From NCBI GenBank assembly GCA_937901905.1, contig CALDIF010000079.1, positions 1 through 52,442 of the forward strand: a stretch of DNA of 52,442 bases, given 5' to 3'. The notes below the pieces were generated by a model. It was not told the origin of the DNA. It saw nothing but the letters and a program-made list of their open reading frames with translations, and searched no databases. The position numbers and the translations under genes were made by a program. Below, in pieces: positions 8,616 to 17,036 of the stretch (position 1 is its first letter; the number at the start of each line of letters is the position of its first letter). This DNA is from an uncultured Porphyromonadaceae bacterium. GTDB lineage: Bacteria > Bacteroidota > Bacteroidia > Bacteroidales > Muribaculaceae.

Positions 8616-9229
8616 TACTTGATGTTGAGTTTACCCTTGATATAATCCGTAATCAGGTTAATAGCGACCTCGTTGTGTCCACCCTCGGGCACTATAATAT
8701 TGGCAAAACGTTTGGCGGGCTCGATGTGCAACAGGTGCATCGGTTTGAGCACACGTTGATAACGCTCGATAACGGCTTCGGCAGTGCGACCGCGCTCAAT
8801 GCAATCGCGCGATATGACGCGTATTAAACGATCGTCACCGTCGGCATCAACAAACACCTTGATGTCCATCATCTTGCGCAAACGAGGGTCGCTAAGCACA
8901 AGAATACCCTCAATTACCACCACGTCATGCGGATCCATGTGGACGGTTTCGGGTTGACGGGAACAAGTGAGGTAACTGTAAGTGGGCATCTCAATAGACT
9001 GCCCCTTCTTGAGCATCTTGAGGTGTTCGAGCAACAAGTCCCAGTCAAAGGCTGCCGGCTCGTCGAAGTTGATTTTTTGACGTTCCTCAACAGGCACATG
9101 ACTTGAGTCTTTGTAATAGGCATCTTGAGAAATGATGCCCACCTCGCCTTGAGGCAATCGCTCCATTATCTTGCGCACCACGGTGGTTTTACCCGAGCCG
9201 GTGCCGCCGGCAATACCGATAATTATCAT
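8615..9229 (-). CDS. udk: Uridine kinase
   Basis: A 204-residue P-loop kinase. Walker A GGTGSGKTT is near residues 8-16. The QDAYYKD and FDEPAAFDWDLLLEHL stretches and the Arg-rich lid DRLIRVISRDCIERGR are typical of uridine/cytidine kinases (phosphorylation of uridine or cytidine to the monophosphate in pyrimidine salvage). It is complete and in the usual size range. It sits 20 bp downstream of a small DNA-binding protein gene and its stop overlaps the lptB start codon by one base. Confidence 0.95.
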   Translation of the reverse strand: MIIIGIAGGTGSGKTTVVRKIMERLPQGEVGIISQDAYYKDSSHVPVEERQKINFDEPAAFDWDLLLEHLKMLKKGQSIEMPTYSYLTCSRQPETVHMDPHDVVVIEGILVLSDPRLRKMMDIKVFVDADGDDRLIRVISRDCIERGRTAEAVIERYQRVLKPMHLLHIEPAKRFANIIVPEGGHNEVAINLITDYIKGKLNIK

Positions 9230-9249
9230 AGTAACTGAATGTTATATAT

Positions 9250-9498
9250 TTACTTCTCACCTAAAACTTCAAGTGCCATGTCAAGGATTGTGGGATCGTC
9301 CAACACTACATATCCGCCGTCAGGTCCGGGCTCGATATGCACGCCCATGTTAGTTCCGAGATCATAGTTGGAACCGCCGAAGTAGTTTCGCACCGATGCA
9401 ACCGGCAAGTTGAGTCGGTGCGCTATTTTGTGTATAGTCCCGTCGGGCAGCCTGTCCTTGATGCTGCGCAGTTTGTTGAATGTTATAGTTGTTGGCAT
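9250..9498 (-). CDS. Small putative DNA-binding protein (HTH-like)
   Basis: An 82-residue protein. Residues 1-45 look like a helix-turn-helix (FNKLRSIKDRLPDGTIHKIAHRL is followed by PVASVRNYFGG). The C-terminal half has HIEPGPDGGYVVLDDPTIL. I recognise the overall pattern from small conserved Bacteroidales proteins annotated only as DNA-binding; no target is known to me. It is the first gene of the operon with udk, lptB and holB, directly behind a -7 promoter element, so it could regulate that operon. This is inference. Confidence 0.75.
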   Translation of the reverse strand: MPTTITFNKLRSIKDRLPDGTIHKIAHRLNLPVASVRNYFGGSNYDLGTNMGVHIEPGPDGGYVVLDDPTILDMALEVLGEK

Positions 9499-9528
9499 GA
9501 TAGGTTTGTATAATATTTATCTGTTTGG

Positions 9529-9536
9529 CAAAGGTA
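9529..9536 (-). promoter_or_regulatory. Bacteroidetes -7 promoter element for the 82-aa protein-udk-lptB-holB operon
   Basis: On the minus strand this reads TACCTTTG, matching TAnnTTTG, 30 bp upstream of the first ATG of the operon. Confidence 0.65.
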
Positions 9537-9574
9537 CAAAATCTAACTCGGTTGCGCAAATTATTAGGGCCTGC

Positions 9575-10240
9575 TTAAATCGTTTTTACGGTAGCCGAGA
9601 CAATGATGATTAGGAGCGTTGCAACAACCGATGCTGTCATGACCCGACTGTCGGCAACGTTGAAGCGAGGTAGAGTGGGGCTGCCGTATCGCCTCGCCAC
9701 AATGCGCGCTGCGAGCAGCACCACGACAGCGGCAAGAATTCCGACGACGAGACCGCCTGCGATATCGCCCGGATAATGAACACCGAGGTAAATGCGACTA
9801 TAACACACGAGAGCAGTCCACAGTGCCATTGTCACACTCAACAGCCGTGAAGCCATTGTTGAACAAATTACAATTGTTACACCAACCGTGTTGGCAGCAT
9901 GGCTCGATACAAAGCCGTACAACCCTCCACGATAATCGTTAACCACTCGCACCAATCCGCTAAGTGACGGCTCATGTGTGGGGCGCAAGCGCTCGACCGC
10001 ATGCTTGATAATACTTGAGGACACTTGGTCGGCAATAAGGACTGTCAAAGCAATCAAGACCAAGAACCACGCGCTTTCGCGCCAAGACTTGTCACGCAGC
10101 GTGAACAGCATGGCAATCACGAGTAATGACCACGACCATTTACTTGACACGAGCCACATGGCAACATCGGTCCACCCTGTATAACTGTTGTTAATGGCTA
10201 CCAACAGCGACGCATCAAAGTTTTGTAATTGTTCAATCAC
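9575..10240 (-). CDS. PAP2-family membrane phosphatase
   Basis: A 221-residue multi-pass protein carrying the three phosphatidic-acid-phosphatase motifs in order: KHAVERLRP (K-x6-RP), VSSHA in place of the usual PSGH, and SRIYLGVHYPGD (SR-x5-H-x3-D). At least five hydrophobic segments alternate with short loops. By family it removes phosphate from lipid phosphates such as undecaprenyl pyrophosphate or lipid A, with the active site on the periplasmic face; the exact substrate is unknown. The start codon is GTG; no closer in-frame ATG keeps the first membrane segment. It follows rfbD by 25 bp. Confidence 0.88.
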   Translation of the reverse strand: MIEQLQNFDASLLVAINNSYTGWTDVAMWLVSSKWSWSLLVIAMLFTLRDKSWRESAWFLVLIALTVLIADQVSSSIIKHAVERLRPTHEPSLSGLVRVVNDYRGGLYGFVSSHAANTVGVTIVICSTMASRLLSVTMALWTALVCYSRIYLGVHYPGDIAGGLVVGILAAVVVLLAARIVARRYGSPTLPRFNVADSRVMTASVVATLLIIIVSATVKTI

Positions 10241-10265
10241 GTGCCTGAAAATTTATAGAACGGTT

Positions 10266-11135
10266 TTACAGTAAATCACCTACGAGAACTCGTTTTAATG
10301 CCAAGCGCCAATGTGGTGTTTCCACACCGTAGGTGTCACGTATCTTGTGCTTGTCCAATACACTATAGCGGGGTCTCACGGCTGTGGTGGGATATTCGTC
10401 GGTGTTCACCGGCATCACTTGACAACTCAATCCCGACAGTTCCATCACAGCGACCGCGAGATCATACCACGATGCCACGCCCTCGTCGGTATAGTGATAT
10501 ATGCCGCCTTGCCACTTGTTGCTGTCAATGATTGTGGCAATGGCTCCGGCAAGACTTGCCGCACTTGTGGGCGAGCCTATTTGATCAACCACGACATTAA
10601 CACGCTCGCGTTCGCGTCCCAAGCGTTGCATCGTTTTCACGAAATTATTGCCGTGGGAAGAATACAGCCATGCGGTGCGTATCACCATACCGTCATTACC
10701 GAGCAACTGCTTGACGTGGTGTTCACCGGCAAGTTTGGTAGCACCGTACACGGTGGTCGGTGCGGTTGGCTCATCTTCGGTATATGGGACTGATGCTTTG
10801 CCGTCGAACACATAGTCGGTCGAGATGTGTATCATTCGGCTGTGTTGACGTTTACAAGCGTTGCACAAAGTCGCTACTGCAGTGTCGTTGAGTGCGGCAC
10901 ACTCATCGGGCCGGCTTTCGGCTGCATCAACAGCAACGAAAGCGGCACAATTGATAACGATGTCAAAACCGTATAGATCGAAAAATCGCCGAACGGCATC
11001 TATATCGGTAATATCAAGTGTGTCAATATCAACACCCGTTACCCGATGGCAACGCAGTGCACTCATCAATTCGGTGCCCAACTGTCCGCGACACCCTATA
11101 ACCAGTATTGAAATTTCATTCTTGACCATCATCAT
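10266..11135 (-). CDS. rfbD: dTDP-4-dehydrorhamnose reductase
   Basis: A 289-residue extended short-chain dehydrogenase. Visible features are the NAD(P)-binding GCRGQLG near residue 14, STDYVFDG, and the catalytic YGATK. The family reduces dTDP-4-keto-L-rhamnose to dTDP-L-rhamnose for O-antigen or other surface polysaccharides. No other rhamnose genes (rfbABC) are beside it. Three ATG codons in a row (11135, 11132, 11129) make the exact start ambiguous. A TTG at 11138 is also in frame but less likely. The start overlaps the 3' end of the DUF4924 gene by 14-20 nt, so coupling is likely. Confidence 0.92.
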   Translation of the reverse strand: MMMVKNEISILVIGCRGQLGTELMSALRCHRVTGVDIDTLDITDIDAVRRFFDLYGFDIVINCAAFVAVDAAESRPDECAALNDTAVATLCNACKRQHSRMIHISTDYVFDGKASVPYTEDEPTAPTTVYGATKLAGEHHVKQLLGNDGMVIRTAWLYSSHGNNFVKTMQRLGRERERVNVVVDQIGSPTSAASLAGAIATIIDSNKWQGGIYHYTDEGVASWYDLAVAVMELSGLSCQVMPVNTDEYPTTAVRPRYSVLDKHKIRDTYGVETPHWRLALKRVLVGDLL

Positions 11136-11673
11136 CAAATAGCGGTTTCTCCTCGTCTTTCTTGAAATAGGCGGCTAACAAACCCACAAAATAACTGATT
11201 GCCGTCACTGCTTGAGATGTGCTCGCACTCACTTCCTGACCTTTCAAGCGTAGCATCATCACAGCGTAAAGCAGATTGAAACACGTTTCCAACTCACCGG
11301 GGTTATCGGGCGACTTGGCACGTAATTCAACGATATAGGGTAAAGTGCTGTAAAAGGCTGCATGGTATTGAGGAAAGCGCTCTACAGCATTGAGCAACTG
11401 CAAGTGCAAGTCGGTAAGACGAATGAGTGTATTCTTGTTGATTTGCAAGTGACCGCTCGTTTGCAATTGCTCATGCCTCATCATCATCACGAGGTTCTCG
11501 TACCATTCGCGTATAGTGGTGCGGGTGGGCTCATCGGTATCGAACCGCTTGACTAACAAGTCCTCAACCTTGTCCATATCGAGCGAGCAGGCACGCAGGA
11601 TGTCCTCAACTTGCCACATATACAGCAGGTATTCGGCAATATTTTCCTTGCGTTTTTGTTGGGCTATTAACAT
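11116..11673 (-). CDS. DUF4924 family protein
   Basis: A 185-residue all-helical cytoplasmic protein starting MLIAQQKRKENIAEYLLYMW, a pattern I recognise as DUF4924, a Bacteroidetes family of unknown function. There is no signal peptide or membrane segment. It begins 7 bp after the Crp/Fnr regulator gene and overlaps the start of rfbD, so it is co-transcribed with both. No function is assigned. Confidence 0.8.
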   Translation of the reverse strand: MLIAQQKRKENIAEYLLYMWQVEDILRACSLDMDKVEDLLVKRFDTDEPTRTTIREWYENLVMMMRHEQLQTSGHLQINKNTLIRLTDLHLQLLNAVERFPQYHAAFYSTLPYIVELRAKSPDNPGELETCFNLLYAVMMLRLKGQEVSASTSQAVTAISYFVGLLAAYFKKDEEKPLFDDDGQE

Positions 11674-11679
11674 GATTGT

Positions 11680-12381
11680 TTATCCGAATTTACTGATGTT
11701 GCGCAATGCGTCCTCGTCCATAATCTTGATGCGTCTGCCGTCGATGGTGATAATTCGCTCTTGGGCGAAAGCCGACAAGGTCCTGATTGCGTTGCTCGTA
11801 GTCATGTTACTCAAGTTGGCAATATCTTCACGAGCCATGTATATCTTCAAGGTCTTGCCATCGTCCTCGTAGCCGTAATTGTCGCGCATCAACATCAGTG
11901 CCTCGGCAAGACGACCGCGAATGTGCTTCTGTGTGAGCGACACGATTTTGGTGTCACTACCACCGAGGTGTCGGCTCAATTCTCTAATGAAAAACCACGC
12001 CAACTCGCGATTGTTATTAATCAGTTGTTCGACAACTGTCATCGGAACCGACCCTATCACCGATTGTTCGAATGCCGCAGCACTTGACACGTAAGGCTCT
12101 CCGGCAAAATAGGCACGATAACCGAAGTATTGAATAGGACGATATAGACGCAAAATTTGACCGCGTCCACCGAAGCCGTCTTTGTACAACTTGACCTTGC
12201 CGCGCAATAAGCACCACAAGTAGCATGGCTCCTCATTCTCAGCGTAGATGACGCGGTTTTTCTGGAACGTGCGAATTACAAAATTCTCAGCAATCAAGTG
12301 CTTTTCATCAGGGGTGAGCACTTTCCAGATTTCCGACAGTCCCTCGCTAAGTATTTTTTCAAGAGCACTTTTCTTTAACAT
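11680..12381 (-). CDS. Crp/Fnr family transcriptional regulator
   Basis: A 233-residue protein. The N-terminal cyclic-nucleotide-binding-like beta barrel covers about residues 25-145 (YAENEEPCYLWCLLRGKVKLY). A dimerisation helix follows, then a winged helix from about 165 with MAREDIANLSNMTTSNAIRTL as the recognition region. No Fnr-type Cys cluster is visible at the N terminus, so an oxygen-sensing Fe-S role is unlikely; the effector is unknown. It heads an operon with DUF4924, rfbD and PAP2 and is divergent from a small secreted-protein gene, either of which could be a target. Confidence 0.9.
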   Translation of the reverse strand: MLKKSALEKILSEGLSEIWKVLTPDEKHLIAENFVIRTFQKNRVIYAENEEPCYLWCLLRGKVKLYKDGFGGRGQILRLYRPIQYFGYRAYFAGEPYVSSAAAFEQSVIGSVPMTVVEQLINNNRELAWFFIRELSRHLGGSDTKIVSLTQKHIRGRLAEALMLMRDNYGYEDDGKTLKIYMAREDIANLSNMTTSNAIRTLSAFAQERIITIDGRRIKIMDEDALRNISKFG

Positions 12382-12400
12382 TCTCTCTTTATTAGCATCG

Positions 12401-12408
12401 CAAAATTA
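12401..12408 (-). promoter_or_regulatory. Bacteroidetes -7 promoter element for the Crp/Fnr operon
   Basis: On the minus strand this reads TAATTTTG (TAnnTTTG), 19 bp upstream of the regulator ATG, in the divergent region shared with the gene at 12542. Confidence 0.6.
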
Positions 12409-12463
12409 CAACATTTAATTTACAATGCCAAACCCAAAATTTTCTACATTAATTTTAAATTGT

Positions 12464-12471
12464 TACTTTTG
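12464..12471 (+). promoter_or_regulatory. Bacteroidetes -7 promoter element for the secreted protein at 12542
   Basis: TACTTTTG matches TAnnTTTG and leaves a leader of about 65 nt. It is divergent from the promoter of the Crp/Fnr operon, about 60 bp away. Confidence 0.6.
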
Positions 12472-12541
12472 CACATCAACAGTTAAACTTTGCTGCCGAT
12501 ATGCCGTCGAACAGACAACAATGTTTAATAATTATACTGAT

Positions 12542-13156
12542 ATGAAAACAAAACACTTTTTCATCACTGTCTTACTCGCTATGGCTACCCTGTGTGCTTA
12601 TGCAGACTCGCCACTGACTTCGACCGATTTCGCCGATTGTTACTCCGACATTGAAATAGTCAAGATGGCACAGCAGAGTAGTGGTCACTTTAACACAACA
12701 ATTTTGAATTATCTTGCCGACAGCAAGAACCCTGTTGATGTGCGTGTAGCCATCATCAATGCTGCCGGGTGGAATATTGACGGTCAATCATCGGGAGAAC
12801 AGTTATTCAACTTCCTCTGTGGTCGCTATAAGGCACAAAGTGAGGAAAAACTTGTAAAGAAGTTAGATGCCGGCACCCTGATAACTTACGCTTATGCCAA
12901 GGCTATGAGCAATTACTTCACTGTAGATGGTGCTCTCGAGCTTGCCGAAGCCGCCGTTGCCAAGAACAAGAAACATAGTTTCACTGTAGAATTCATTGCT
13001 TCGCTCATTCGTGCCCAAAAATTGTTGGATAGTGATTGGAGCGCTCTCTATGCTACTGTTAGCAATGTTCTTGAGAATGGAGAGTTGCAACTTGATATGC
13101 GACAAAGTGCCATTGATGAAATTTGGAATTACATCAAGTTATATGAGAATTATTGA
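12542..13156 (+). CDS. Secreted hypothetical protein
   Basis: I do not recognise a family. The start at 12542 gives MKTKHFFITVLLAMATLCAYA, a clean Sec signal peptide probably cut after AYA; an ORF extension upstream crosses the promoter and is not credible. The mature part of about 180 residues is predicted mostly helical with no long hydrophobic stretch (for example TLITYAYAKAMSNYF and LELAEAAVAKNKKH), which may be tetratricopeptide-like helical pairs. It is a single-gene unit with its own promoter and a strong terminator, divergent from a Crp/Fnr regulator. It is likely periplasmic. Confidence 0.75.
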   Translation: MKTKHFFITVLLAMATLCAYADSPLTSTDFADCYSDIEIVKMAQQSSGHFNTTILNYLADSKNPVDVRVAIINAAGWNIDGQSSGEQLFNFLCGRYKAQSEEKLVKKLDAGTLITYAYAKAMSNYFTVDGALELAEAAVAKNKKHSFTVEFIASLIRAQKLLDSDWSALYATVSNVLENGELQLDMRQSAIDEIWNYIKLYENY

Positions 13157-13175
13157 AATATAATTGACATTTCAG

Positions 13176-13227
13176 ACGACAACACCCTCGTAGCAACTTT
13201 TCATGATTGCTGCGAGGGTGTTGTCGT
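13176..13227. terminator. Strong bidirectional terminator hairpin
   Basis: ACGACAACACCCTCG (13176-13190) is perfectly complementary to CGAGGGTGTTGTCGT (13213-13227), and the stem is extended inward by AGCAA/TTGCT. A short T-run follows on the plus strand. It lies between convergent genes ending at 13156 (+) and 13257 (-) and can serve both. Confidence 0.85.
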
Positions 13228-13256
13228 TTTGATTTCAGCCGTTTGTCTTGTCGGAA

Positions 13257-13694
13257 TCAGGCGTTCCATTTTGTGGTCATCTTGACATGCATGATTCCGG
13301 CTTCTTCGAATTCATCGGAAATCACGCTAAACCCCAATTTCTCGTAAAATCCGATGCAGTACGTTTGAGCATCAATCTCAATCGCTGTTGCACCCAATTC
13401 ACGAGCGGTGGCTAAAGTTGCGAGCATCAACTCCCGTCCCTCGCCGGCAAGGCGATTTCTCGCGAGTACACGACCTATGTGCCACTTGTTGTCATTGTCG
13501 GTGAACAATCGTGCATACGATTTCACTTCACCCGTTTGTTCATCACGTTCAAACACGTGCCACGCATCGTAATCTATCTTGTCAAGATCGGGATAGAAGC
13601 AGTGTTGCTCAATAACAAATATGTCACAACGAGCCCTTAGAATTTCGTACAATTCGTATACGTTAAGTTCGCCGAACTGTTTTACCGTTATCAT
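13257..13694 (-). CDS. GNAT family N-acetyltransferase, ElaA-like
   Basis: A 145-residue protein of the ElaA type. The N-terminal LYEILRARCDIFVIEQHCFYPDLD stretch and the mid-protein IGRVLARNRLAGEGRELM match; the latter is where acetyl-CoA pyrophosphate-binding loops (Q/R-x-x-G-x-G/A) occur in this family. FYEKLGFSVISDEFEEAGIMH is the usual C-terminal strand-helix. The acetyl acceptor is unknown. It follows aroB by 21 bp and ends the operon at a strong terminator. Confidence 0.88.
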   Translation of the reverse strand: MITVKQFGELNVYELYEILRARCDIFVIEQHCFYPDLDKIDYDAWHVFERDEQTGEVKSYARLFTDNDNKWHIGRVLARNRLAGEGRELMLATLATARELGATAIEIDAQTYCIGFYEKLGFSVISDEFEEAGIMHVKMTTKWNA

Positions 13695-13715
13695 TGTCCG
13701 TTGTGAATCAATAGG

Positions 13716-14771
13716 TTATTCCATCAAGTCCCTGTAAATATCAAGAGCAGTACACATATCGGAATCTTCAACGGTAAAATCGTTAACAAACTGCCCGGGA
13801 GCAGTGAGCAACGTACAGTTGATTTCACCGTGAACACTCTTCTTGTCATGGTGCATCAGGTTCAACAAGGTCGGGTAGTCATCACATGTGAAGAGTTGGT
13901 TTCCATACAGTGCAAGTATGCGTTTGGCGAGACGATGAAGCCAACTGCCGTCAAAACCGCATTTCAGATGAGACAAGATAAGTTCGGCTACCAATCCTCG
14001 AGCAACAGCGTGACCATGAGGCACCGGAGTTCCACGCATTAATGCGAAACTCTCGAAAGCGTGTCCTACAGTGTGACCGAGGTTTAGGCAGCGACGCAGT
14101 CCTTGCTCATGCGGATCCTGTTCAACGATGTGTAATTTAAAGTTAACACCCGTTTCTATCATACCCAACAAACGATTGCTCTCGTAGGGAAACAACTCGA
14201 TAGGATAATCCAACCAACGATTTACCTCATCAACACCGATAAGCAAAGCATGCTTGAGAACCTCGGCATAGCCAGAGCGCAATTCAATTTGAGGCAACGT
14301 GTTGAAGAATGCTGTGGATAACACGACTGCTCGAGCCTCATTGAATACCCCCACTTCATTTTTGAAACCGCCGTGATTGACACCCGTTTTGCCTCCGACT
14401 GAGGCATCAACTGCTCCTAAGAGCGTCGTAGGAACATTAATAAATTCTATACCTCGCTTGAATGTAGATGCTGCGAACCCACCCAAGTCGGTTACCATAC
14501 CACCACCCACATTTATCAATAGAGAATGGCGCGTTGCACCGAGTGCGGACAACTTGTCCCAAACGTGACTTGCAGTAGTTATAGTCTTCGCTTCATCACC
14601 GGCAGCAATGATGATAACGGGTGCAGACGCGACGGTTTCGCTGTCGATATTGGGTACTACAAGTCGTGAGGTATTTTCATCGGCAAGAACGATAACCGAT
14701 GAAGGACTCGCGCTATGGACAATCTCGTCAATTATCCTTCCCGGAGTTGTGGTGAAAACGATGCGTTGCAT
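13716..14771 (-). CDS. aroB: 3-dehydroquinate synthase
   Basis: A 351-residue enzyme of the shikimate pathway that cyclises DAHP to 3-dehydroquinate using NAD and a metal. The NAD-binding GGGMVTDLGGFAASTFKRG, the PTTLLGAVDASVGGKTGVN motif and the metal-binding LNLGHTVGHAFE are all intact. Length fits the family. It lies 6 bp downstream of a small secreted-protein gene and upstream of a GNAT gene. No other aro genes are in the window. Confidence 0.96.
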   Translation of the reverse strand: MQRIVFTTTPGRIIDEIVHSASPSSVIVLADENTSRLVVPNIDSETVASAPVIIIAAGDEAKTITTASHVWDKLSALGATRHSLLINVGGGMVTDLGGFAASTFKRGIEFINVPTTLLGAVDASVGGKTGVNHGGFKNEVGVFNEARAVVLSTAFFNTLPQIELRSGYAEVLKHALLIGVDEVNRWLDYPIELFPYESNRLLGMIETGVNFKLHIVEQDPHEQGLRRCLNLGHTVGHAFESFALMRGTPVPHGHAVARGLVAELILSHLKCGFDGSWLHRLAKRILALYGNQLFTCDDYPTLLNLMHHDKKSVHGEINCTLLTAPGQFVNDFTVEDSDMCTALDIYRDLME

Positions 14772-14777
14772 TGGGCT

Positions 14778-15350
14778 TTACTCGGCGGTGTCGACTTCGG
14801 GTGATGTCAATGTGAAACCGTAGGTATTGTCAATGTTTTTCGAATAGTACACTACAGCATCACAACGTGTGTACACACGCAACTCAAAGGATTCGTATGT
14901 GCTGCTATCGGTGAGTTTGAAACCGGCACGAGTGATTTCTTTTAATAAGTCATTGGCATTTTGCTCGTCATATAAGATAATATTAACCGAAATAAAACCG
15001 TAGTCGGCCTCTTCGCCGTTATTACATGCCACCAATTCAATGACACAGGCTTCCGAACGGTCAATCGGCACCATACACAACTGTGACTCATCTTTGTACC
15101 CCGACTTGTAGAAACCGTCGATAATGCTGCAGGGACCGCCGTATCCGTCACCGGTGAGGCCTTGAGTGAAACCCAATTCAGTGAATAAGTCGGTATAATG
15201 TGCTATAGCATCTTCGCTGTCTTCTTCCTCGTAAGCGAGCGTGATATACCTGTAAGTGCGTACATTCAACAAGTCTTTAAAATGAACCGGCAGGGTCGCT
15301 GATGAGGCAAGGGCACTCACGAGCATGACGATTGTTAATAGTCTTTTCAT
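14778..15350 (-). CDS. Secreted hypothetical protein in the aroB operon
   Basis: A 190-residue protein with a signal peptide (MKRLLTIVMLVSALASSATL). The mature part is acidic with mixed alpha/beta character and Cys residues in the GGPCSIIDGF, ESQLCMVPID, EACVIELVACNN and YTRCDAVVYY regions; some could form disulfides in the periplasm. I recognise no family. The 6-bp spacing to aroB says co-transcription, but a functional link to the shikimate pathway is not implied. Confidence 0.7.
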   Translation of the reverse strand: MKRLLTIVMLVSALASSATLPVHFKDLLNVRTYRYITLAYEEEDSEDAIAHYTDLFTELGFTQGLTGDGYGGPCSIIDGFYKSGYKDESQLCMVPIDRSEACVIELVACNNGEEADYGFISVNIILYDEQNANDLLKEITRAGFKLTDSSTYESFELRVYTRCDAVVYYSKNIDNTYGFTLTSPEVDTAE

Positions 15351-15407
15351 AGGAGTGAGAAAATAGTGAATAGATGTGTGATTAGTTGTTTCTTGGAGTC
15401 ATATTTA

Positions 15408-16151
15408 TCACGCCGGTCGCGCGTTGCGCAACGATGAGATCAGTGTGGGCAGTGCATCGGCAAGAGCGTCCATTGAGGGATAAACTATATCGGCTCCGGC
15501 TTTGTATAAATCGCGCTCGGGCACGGGACCGGTGGTGACTCCAATAGTGAAACAACCGGCGGCATGACCGGCCTGCACGCCTAAAGGGGCATTCTCAATC
15601 ACTATACACTGCGATGCGGTGGCTGCGGCCTTTGCCATCCCTTTCAGATAGGGTTCCGGATTAGGTTTGCCACGAGCCGAATCAAGTGCTGTGACGCGCT
15701 TTTCACTCAACAATCCGGGGAAGTCGGCATCAAGACGGTCGAGAATTGATGTTTGGGCAGAACCGGTAACAACAATTCTTTCGACTCCCAACGTGCCCAA
15801 GACCTCGAGTACACGGACGGCACCCGGCATTACAGGTGCTTCGCCGAGTTCCGAAAAATAACGTGTTTTTACTCGATATAGTGCACGAGCCTCGTCATCG
15901 GTGACCTGCTTGCCGGCACCTTCACGAAACTTCATCTTGATAGTGTCGACACCTGTCATGCCCTCGTACAGATAAAACTCATCGCGCGTGCAACGTATGC
16001 CGTTTTTCTTCATCAACTTCACCCACGCGCGAGTGTGATTTTTCATTGAATCGTAGAGCACCCCATCCATGTCGATGAGTGCCACAATCGCGTCAAGCGA
16101 CTTTGCACCGCTGTACTTTTTGTAGCCTTCAATGGCTTGTTCAATTGTCAT
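15408..16151 (-). CDS. HAD-superfamily hydrolase (beta-phosphoglucomutase/phosphatase-like)
   Basis: A 247-residue HAD hydrolase with a helical cap. Motif I is IDMDGVLYDS (Asp27 nucleophile, Asp29 acid/base), motif II is VVTGSAQ, the motif III lysine is in GKPNPEPYLKG, and motif IV is IENAPLGVQAG. Motif IV has Glu-Asn where many relatives have Glu-Asp. The family dephosphorylates small phosphosugars or isomerises them; the substrate cannot be told from sequence. It is the first gene of the group leading into the secreted protein and aroB, with a 57-bp gap. Confidence 0.87.
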   Translation of the reverse strand: MTIEQAIEGYKKYSGAKSLDAIVALIDMDGVLYDSMKNHTRAWVKLMKKNGIRCTRDEFYLYEGMTGVDTIKMKFREGAGKQVTDDEARALYRVKTRYFSELGEAPVMPGAVRVLEVLGTLGVERIVVTGSAQTSILDRLDADFPGLLSEKRVTALDSARGKPNPEPYLKGMAKAAATASQCIVIENAPLGVQAGHAAGCFTIGVTTGPVPERDLYKAGADIVYPSMDALADALPTLISSLRNARPA

Positions 16152-16268
16152 TTGTCTGTTAATTATTCGGTTATTCGGTCATTATCTCAAGATTAAATGC
16201 CCGAAAGAGTGGATTTACTTGTGATTATCACTCCTGTTGCCGGGTTTTAGATGCCACGCTTTATCACT

Positions 16269-17036
16269 TTATCTTCTCACCGTGATGTGAAAGCAACCGG
16301 ACTTGTGTTCGAATATAGCGTAACATCGCCCTTGCCGGCGCATGTCGTTGACAATTTCGGCAAGAGTGTTTTTCATATCTTCAATATTGGCAATTCGAGT
16401 GGTGTCACGACAATCAAATCGCCCCCAACTGATATCGAATGTCGTCCCATAGAGATGGCAAGACCGGTCAACGGCGGCTCTGTTGCGCCTCACGAGACGC
16501 GCCACACTATAGTCGCTACGAGTAAGGCTTGTCACCCTCAAGCGATAGTCACAGCCGCTACGAGCCTTTACTGTGTCACACCACGCACGACTCAAGTCCA
16601 GCAACAACTGCGCTGCCTCCGGCACAAGATAAGGCATAGACATTTTCAATGAGTCAACGGCATAGTATGGTGTAGAGTAGATATGTACTACCGGGCGTTT
16701 GAGACGATATGCGGTGCGAAGGTCGGTGATAGGGGAGATGCCTATTGCCATCGCTGCTGTCAACTGCAACTCATTTGTATCACAAAAAAGTTCACGCAAG
16801 CGTCCGGGAGGTACTCGGGTGGCAAAACGCACCACGTTGTTTCCGTCGGGGTTTATATGTGCCACACCGTTGTCAATCGCGGGCGACGAATACGTGACGA
16901 GTGTGTCGGCATTGTCACCATGTTCGTGTGAGTTGTCGGTGTGGGTGCAGGCACATCTCAACGGCAAGACAATCAGCACAATCAGTGCGACAAGTGTTGC
17001 CGCGACACGACCTTTACGCAAACGGCGTTTTCTCAT
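16269..17036 (-). CDS. DUF5715 family protein, LAS-type peptidase-like
   Basis: A 255-residue protein with an N-terminal membrane anchor or signal segment (about residues 10-28, VAATLVALIVLIVLPLRCAC). The C-terminal half resembles DUF5715 of Bacteroidales. It contains SCHLYGTTFDIS, which fits the S-x-H-x2-G-x3-D zinc-site pattern of D-Ala-D-Ala peptidases (M15/LAS group), and a final His in CFHITVRR. I infer a periplasmic murein-related zinc peptidase fold; activity is unproven. The ATG overlaps the stop of the secreted nitroreductase gene by 4 nt, so the pair is probably coupled. Confidence 0.72.
   Translation of the reverse strand: MRKRRLRKGRVAATLVALIVLIVLPLRCACTHTDNSHEHGDNADTLVTYSSPAIDNGVAHINPDGNNVVRFATRVPPGRLRELFCDTNELQLTAAMAIGISPITDLRTAYRLKRPVVHIYSTPYYAVDSLKMSMPYLVPEAAQLLLDLSRAWCDTVKARSGCDYRLRVTSLTRSDYSVARLVRRNRAAVDRSCHLYGTTFDISWGRFDCRDTTRIANIEDMKNTLAEIVNDMRRQGRCYAIFEHKSGCFHITVRR

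Noticed and set aside
10311..10793. 160-codon open frame antisense to rfbD
   Set aside because: rfbD on the other strand has all its motifs; the antisense product has no recognisable features.
12425..12541. 39-codon N-terminal extension of the secreted protein
   Set aside because: It would start upstream of the promoter element and would bury the signal peptide that begins at 12542.
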